A stretch of 8,558 nucleotides of DNA from Desulfobacteraceae bacterium (GTDB lineage: Bacteria > Desulfobacterota > DSM-4660 > Desulfatiglandales > JALVMZ01): positions 1 to 8,558 of the forward strand of contig JALVMZ010000619.1 of the NCBI GenBank assembly GCA_027032655.1. The letters are read 5' to 3'. The number at the start of each line of letters is the position of its first letter. The stretch's first letter is position 1. Positions 5,383 through 8,558 of the stretch are shown here, one piece after another. Under the pieces are notes generated by a model. That model was not told where the DNA came from and did no database searches. It was given only the letters and a program-made list of their open reading frames with translations. The position numbers and the translations under genes were made by a program.

Positions 5383-7290
5383 TTATGTTTTTATCTCTAA
5401 TCTTTTAATTGCACCCTGGGGACATATATCCGCGCATATGCCACATCCAACACATATCACCTCATCAATTTTGGCTCTCTGGCTTTCTTTATCCCATATG
5501 AGTCCCGGGCACCTGAAAATCCGGGTGCAATAACGATTACATCCACACTCCTCACCCCTGCATTGTTCCTGGTTCACCTCCATTTTATAAGGGAACCCCC
5601 CTTCTCTACCCTGAACAAGGGCACATTTCCTGCGCATAATCAGCACCCGTGGTCCCTTTTTCTTGAGAAGCTGGTATATCTGATCCGCAGATTCTTTTAA
5701 ATTATATGGATCACCGATTTCCACATGAATGCCAAGTCCTCTGCATACATCCTCCACATCCAACCGGTCCGTAGCCTTTCCCATTGCTGTTATGCCTGTT
5801 CCGGGGTGAGGTTGAAAACCTGTCATTGCAGTGGCACTATTGTCCAGCACCACCATAAACATGTCTGATTTATTAAACTTGGCATTTATCAGAGCAGGCA
5901 CAGAAGCGTGATAAAAGGTTGAATCACCACACACCGTTATAACAGGTTGACTAAATCCAAACATATCAAGCTTTCCATATCCACAGGCAAGTCCTGCTCC
6001 TGATCCCATGGCATGGACTGATTTTACCTGATTAAACCCTGTAGGCCATATTGCCATTGTATAGCAACCTATATCGCCTGATACAAATCCATCCCCGCCA
6101 AAACAGGATAGTGCAGTCTTTATGGCATACATTGAACCACGGTGAGGACAACCGGGGCAGAATCCGAATTCCCTGAATGGAATCATATCTCTGGTTTCAT
6201 CCTCTATGCTCTCCCTGAATTGAGTATTTTCCCATCTTAAATCAAATATATTACCCAGGGCTTGTATAACCCTTTCAGGACTCTGTTCTCCCCATCCAGG
6301 GAGATGTCCTGATAATTTACCCAGAAATTCTTTTGGCCCAATCTCATCTCCCATGCCAGATGCAATTGCCATAACACTCTCTTCAATAAATGGATCCACA
6401 TCTTCCAGGAATAATACTTTTTTGCTGCTTTTAATATGTTCTTTTAAAAGAGTTTTTGGCACCGGCCATGTTGTTCCGAGTTTGAGTATTCCGGTCCTAT
6501 CCTGAATTCCTAAAATTTCTATGGCTTCAAGGGCATATGTCCAGGAAGTGCCGGATGTTATGATTAAAAGTTCAGGGTTATCAGGTCCCTGGTAAATATT
6601 AAACTTTGAATTTTCAAATAGGGTTTCAGCCTTTTTAAGCCCATCGTGTCTCTTTTGGTGTTTAAGTAATACTGGAAATGTATGAAAAGGGCTCTTTGTG
6701 TCAAAGTAAGGTTTGGCCTCCACATCAGGCAGGTCATTTATCCTAACATCTGCCCTTGTGTGAGACAGTCTTGATACGCTCCTTACAATGACAACATTCT
6801 TTATTTCTTCTGAAAGCTCAAATGCCCATTTAGTTATTTCAAGAGCCTCCTGAGGCGTTGCAGGTTCAAGGAGGGGTATGTCAGATAGTTTTGAAAACCA
6901 CCTTGAATCCTCTTCATTGGTGCTTGAAATACCCCCTGGGTCATCGCACGCAACAAGCACGAGCCCTGCCTTTATGCCTGAAAGTGTAAGGTTTGTGAGG
7001 AAATCAGATACCACATTTACCCCATTCTGTTTCATGCTGACAAGTGCCCTCAGCCCTGAAAAAGATGCAGCAGTTGCTGCTTCAAGAGCCACCTTTTCAT
7101 TAACTGACCACTCCACATAAATAGGGAGCTGTTTTGATGCATCAATCAAGGTCTCCATTATCTCTGATGAAGGATTCCCAGGATATGATGCACAGAACCT
7201 GACACCCGCTTCAAGGGCCCCCCTTGCAATGGCCTCATTTCCCTGAAAGAGTATGGTAATGCCACCTTTTCTGATGCTTATATCTTTCAT
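5383..7290 (-). CDS. iorA: Indolepyruvate:ferredoxin oxidoreductase, alpha subunit
   Basis: This 635-residue thiamine-diphosphate and iron-sulfur subunit is normal in length for IorA. The N-terminal 2-oxoacid oxidoreductase domain has SYPGNPSSEI (35-44), WSVNEKVALEAA (61-72), MKQNGVNVVSD (86-96) and DDPGG...NEEDSR (116-130). A middle transketolase-like domain follows. The thiamine-binding domain has GFCPGCPHRGSMYAI (376-390), SGDIGCY (404-410), HAMGSGAG (426-433) and the GDS...N cofactor motif (455 to about 484). The C-terminus has two 4Fe-4S motifs. The second is canonical (Cys613, 616, 619, 623); the first has unusual spacing (Cys577, 582, 584, 588, 594). The start ATG overlaps the FrhB-like gene stop (ATGA) and has GGGGAAGAG immediately upstream. 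The family converts arylpyruvates to aryl-acetyl-CoA. The DDPGG segment differs from the usual IorA form, so a different 2-oxoacid is possible. Confidence 0.92.
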   Translation of the reverse strand: MKDISIRKGGITILFQGNEAIARGALEAGVRFCASYPGNPSSEIMETLIDASKQLPIYVEWSVNEKVALEAATAASFSGLRALVSMKQNGVNVVSDFLTNLTLSGIKAGLVLVACDDPGGISSTNEEDSRWFSKLSDIPLLEPATPQEALEITKWAFELSEEIKNVVIVRSVSRLSHTRADVRINDLPDVEAKPYFDTKSPFHTFPVLLKHQKRHDGLKKAETLFENSKFNIYQGPDNPELLIITSGTSWTYALEAIEILGIQDRTGILKLGTTWPVPKTLLKEHIKSSKKVLFLEDVDPFIEESVMAIASGMGDEIGPKEFLGKLSGHLPGWGEQSPERVIQALGNIFDLRWENTQFRESIEDETRDMIPFREFGFCPGCPHRGSMYAIKTALSCFGGDGFVSGDIGCYTMAIWPTGFNQVKSVHAMGSGAGLACGYGKLDMFGFSQPVITVCGDSTFYHASVPALINAKFNKSDMFMVVLDNSATAMTGFQPHPGTGITAMGKATDRLDVEDVCRGLGIHVEIGDPYNLKESADQIYQLLKKKGPRVLIMRRKCALVQGREGGFPYKMEVNQEQCRGEECGCNRYCTRIFRCPGLIWDKESQRAKIDEVICVGCGICADICPQGAIKRLEIKT

Positions 7291-8309
7291 CTCTTCCCCA
7301 TTTGGTTCCGATTATTTTCTGCCCTGATCTTTTTATTCAAAGATGCCTCTCTTAGATGAGAGAACTTATCCTCAGGCATCTCATCTGTTTCAAGTATTCC
7401 GTCTTTTATTGCCATATCCATCACTTCTGCCCCTTTATCTGTTCTTATTATAACCGTATTCCATCCCTCTTTTCCCTCCACTGCCCCCACAGATATATCA
7501 GCTCTTTCTGATGTCATATCATCACAGAGATTGCACCCCGATTGGACAAAGGGACGAACCTCATCAAGGGGGATATCTATGCCCCTGCCTTGAACAAATA
7601 CCTTGAATATCTGCTCAGGGGGTGGAGTTATGTCAAATCCCATTATCTGCTCAGCTATTCCCAGTTTCTCCACTAAAAATGAATGAAAATTCCTGTAATC
7701 AAGTGCCCATGTGCAAAACAGCCCGATTTTAAGAGACAGATTCTTCTCATCCCATGCATCATGAGTTGCTCTAATTCCATCTATTGCCTTCATCTGGCAT
7801 GGTAACCCCACAACAGATATCCCCTTTTCCCCATCCTTTATTGCCATATTCAGACATTCAAGCGCACCTGATGCACTATATCTTGAACCTGAACAATCAA
7901 TGACTCCATCTCTCTGTTTTACAAGAATCCCCTTGGGAGATAAGTTATCACCCTTTGTGGTAAGAACAGCGGATTTAACCAGGCCTTTTTCAAGAAGATA
8001 AACCAGTAAAGCTGATACCACACCCCCATACTGGGCATTTCCCCTTATGGATTCATCCCTGGCCCTGGCAATCAGTATATCTCTGTAATCACCAATGGGC
8101 CTTTCTTCATCCACAGCCAGATCACCTAAGGACAGCATTGGACATACCAGTTCACATCTACCATTCTCAAGGTTGCATCTATCGACTATTATCACCCTTC
8201 CATCATAATATTTCATATAGGGGCAATAACCTGAGCACGCTCCACATTTAACACAAATGCCCATTTCAATAACTGATTCAATAAGTCTTTCTTGAGATTT
8301 TTTACTCAT
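7287..8309 (-). CDS. FrhB/FdhB-family iron-sulfur flavoprotein (F420 hydrogenase beta-like)
   Basis: This 340-residue cytoplasmic protein belongs to the coenzyme F420 hydrogenase/dehydrogenase beta subunit family. The N-terminus carries a complete 4Fe-4S motif (Cys19, 22, 25, 29) and a second cysteine set (Cys45, 52, 56 followed by Pro) of the shorter form seen in this family. Then come QYGGVVSALLVYLLEKG (93-109), VGLPCQ (167-172), IGLFC (195-199) and SGCNLCDDMTSERADISVG (257-275), which mark the FrhB core that binds FAD and iron-sulfur. Relatives move electrons between ferredoxin-type centres and F420, quinol-type or other acceptors; the acceptor here is unknown. It is the first gene of the operon and overlaps iorA by 4 nt, so it is likely made in step with IorAB and may be its redox partner. 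GAGG at 8321-8324 lies 11 nt before the ATG, which is long but usable. Confidence 0.88.
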   Translation of the reverse strand: MSKKSQERLIESVIEMGICVKCGACSGYCPYMKYYDGRVIIVDRCNLENGRCELVCPMLSLGDLAVDEERPIGDYRDILIARARDESIRGNAQYGGVVSALLVYLLEKGLVKSAVLTTKGDNLSPKGILVKQRDGVIDCSGSRYSASGALECLNMAIKDGEKGISVVGLPCQMKAIDGIRATHDAWDEKNLSLKIGLFCTWALDYRNFHSFLVEKLGIAEQIMGFDITPPPEQIFKVFVQGRGIDIPLDEVRPFVQSGCNLCDDMTSERADISVGAVEGKEGWNTVIIRTDKGAEVMDMAIKDGILETDEMPEDKFSHLREASLNKKIRAENNRNQMGKR

Positions 8310-8330
8310 TTAATTTAAAACCTCATCTTT

Positions 8331-8354
8331 TATTTAATGAAGATTTATTAAATA
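8331..8354. promoter_or_regulatory. AT-only dyad upstream of the FrhB-like gene
   Basis: A perfect 8-bp inverted repeat TATTTAAT, 8-nt spacer, ATTAAATA lies 22 nt before the start codon of the FrhB-like gene. It overlaps the candidate -10 box at 8349-8354. The placement suits a repressor site. However, it contains only A and T in an AT-rich stretch, so chance is a real alternative. It does not match FNR, CRP or HcpR half sites. Confidence 0.35.
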
Positions 8355-8377
8355 TTTTCTTATATCATGGATGTCAA
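8349..8377 (-). promoter_or_regulatory. Candidate sigma70-type promoter of the frhB-like/ior operon
   Basis: A perfect minus-strand TTGACA (8372-8377) is followed after 17 nt by TATTTA (8349-8354), which matches the -10 consensus only in its first three bases. Transcription would start near 8342 and give a leader of about 33 nt before the ATG at 8309. The -35 box and the spacing are the main support. Confidence 0.45.
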
Positions 8378-8397
8378 ATAAAAAAGGATTAAAATAG

Positions 8398-8471
8398 AGG
8401 CTACCCGGGTCTTTGGTTCCGCTCAGAGGTCTCCCATCCCGCCATTCGCTACAACAAAGACCCGGTAGCCT
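8398..8471. repeat. Long imperfect inverted repeat, possible structured RNA or palindromic element
   Basis: The left arm 8398-8418 and right arm 8453-8471 pair over 19 bp with two single-base bulges. The shared arm sequence is AGGCTACC-GGGTCTTTG. The 34-nt loop (8419-8452) is C-rich on the plus strand and G-rich on the minus strand, and I find no further strong pairing in it. The element is much richer in GC than its flanks. It lies upstream of the candidate promoter of the FrhB-like gene, so it would not be in that transcript unless an upstream promoter reads through. On the minus strand a T-run (8380-8386 region) follows only about 12 nt after the stem. I do not recognise it as a known riboswitch. 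The remaining 8472-8558 shows no gene. Confidence 0.6.
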
Positions 8472-8558
8472 TCATTCACAATTACTATCACCATAACAGG
8501 TGGATGGTATCAACATTTCGCGGTTTTATCAGGCACCAAATTACAGATATTTTCGTGA

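Noticed and set aside
7287..8309. Firm call of F420 dependence or hydrogenase
   Set aside because: No hydrogenase large or small subunit and no F420 biosynthesis gene is in the window; the FrhB family is used with several acceptors.
8398..8471. Inverted repeat as a rho-independent terminator
   Set aside because: On the minus strand the T-run comes about 12 nt after the stem rather than directly, the loop is 34 nt, and on the plus strand no T-run follows.
8398..8471. tRNA or known riboswitch
   Set aside because: There is no cloverleaf (the outer stem is 19 bp and the interior is not folded), and I could not match consensus features of the TPP, cobalamin, glycine, THF, c-di-GMP-I or fluoride classes.
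8487..8505. Small hairpin ATCACC / GGTGGAT with a 6-nt loop
   Set aside because: Six pairs with a bulge is within chance expectation, and nothing around it supports a role.

Overview
The window looks like a piece of the chromosome of an anaerobic bacterium of moderate GC content. It has eight protein genes packed with little spacing, mostly on the minus strand. The content (a two-subunit indolepyruvate:ferredoxin oxidoreductase, an FrhB-type iron-sulfur flavoprotein, and a CoA-disulfide-reductase-like flavoprotein) suits a strict anaerobe with ferredoxin-based metabolism. A lineage such as Desulfobacterota or Nitrospirota is plausible, but this rests on gene content only and no marker gene settles it. 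There are no rRNA or tRNA genes, insertion sequences, phage genes or CRISPR arrays.

Right-hand block (3892-8309, minus strand, transcribed from right to left): an FrhB/FdhB-family protein, IorA, IorB and a PHP-domain phosphoesterase. The first two overlap by 4 nt (ATGA), IorA and IorB are 11 nt apart, and the PHP gene starts inside the end of iorB. This is almost certainly one operon. IorAB would oxidise an aromatic or other 2-oxoacid to an acyl-CoA. The FrhB-like protein could carry the electrons onward to an unidentified acceptor. The region in front of this operon (8310-8558) has a candidate sigma70-type promoter, an AT-only 8-bp dyad over its -10 box, and a long imperfect inverted repeat of unknown class (8398-8471). 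I see nothing further in 8472-8558.

Middle (2550-3890, plus strand): a 446-residue FAD/NAD(P)-dependent disulfide reductase of the CoA-disulfide reductase / NADH oxidase family. It is divergent from the left block with only 48 nt between start codons, and convergent with the PHP gene with 1 nt between stop codons.

Left block (1-2501, minus strand): a COG2187-type aminoglycoside-phosphotransferase-fold protein, a small P-loop kinase of the COG0645 type, and the N-terminal 260 codons of adenine deaminase, which runs off the left edge. The first two correspond, in the same order, to the two halves of a protein that is often a single fused polypeptide. Here they are separated by 74 nt holding a 9-bp tandem repeat. 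The kinase and adenine deaminase genes overlap by 4 nt.

The most notable points are the FrhB-IorA-IorB-PHP operon, the unusual cysteine spacing in the first iron-sulfur motif of IorA, the split COG2187/COG0645 pair with the repeat at its junction, and the uncharacterised inverted repeat upstream of the FrhB gene.
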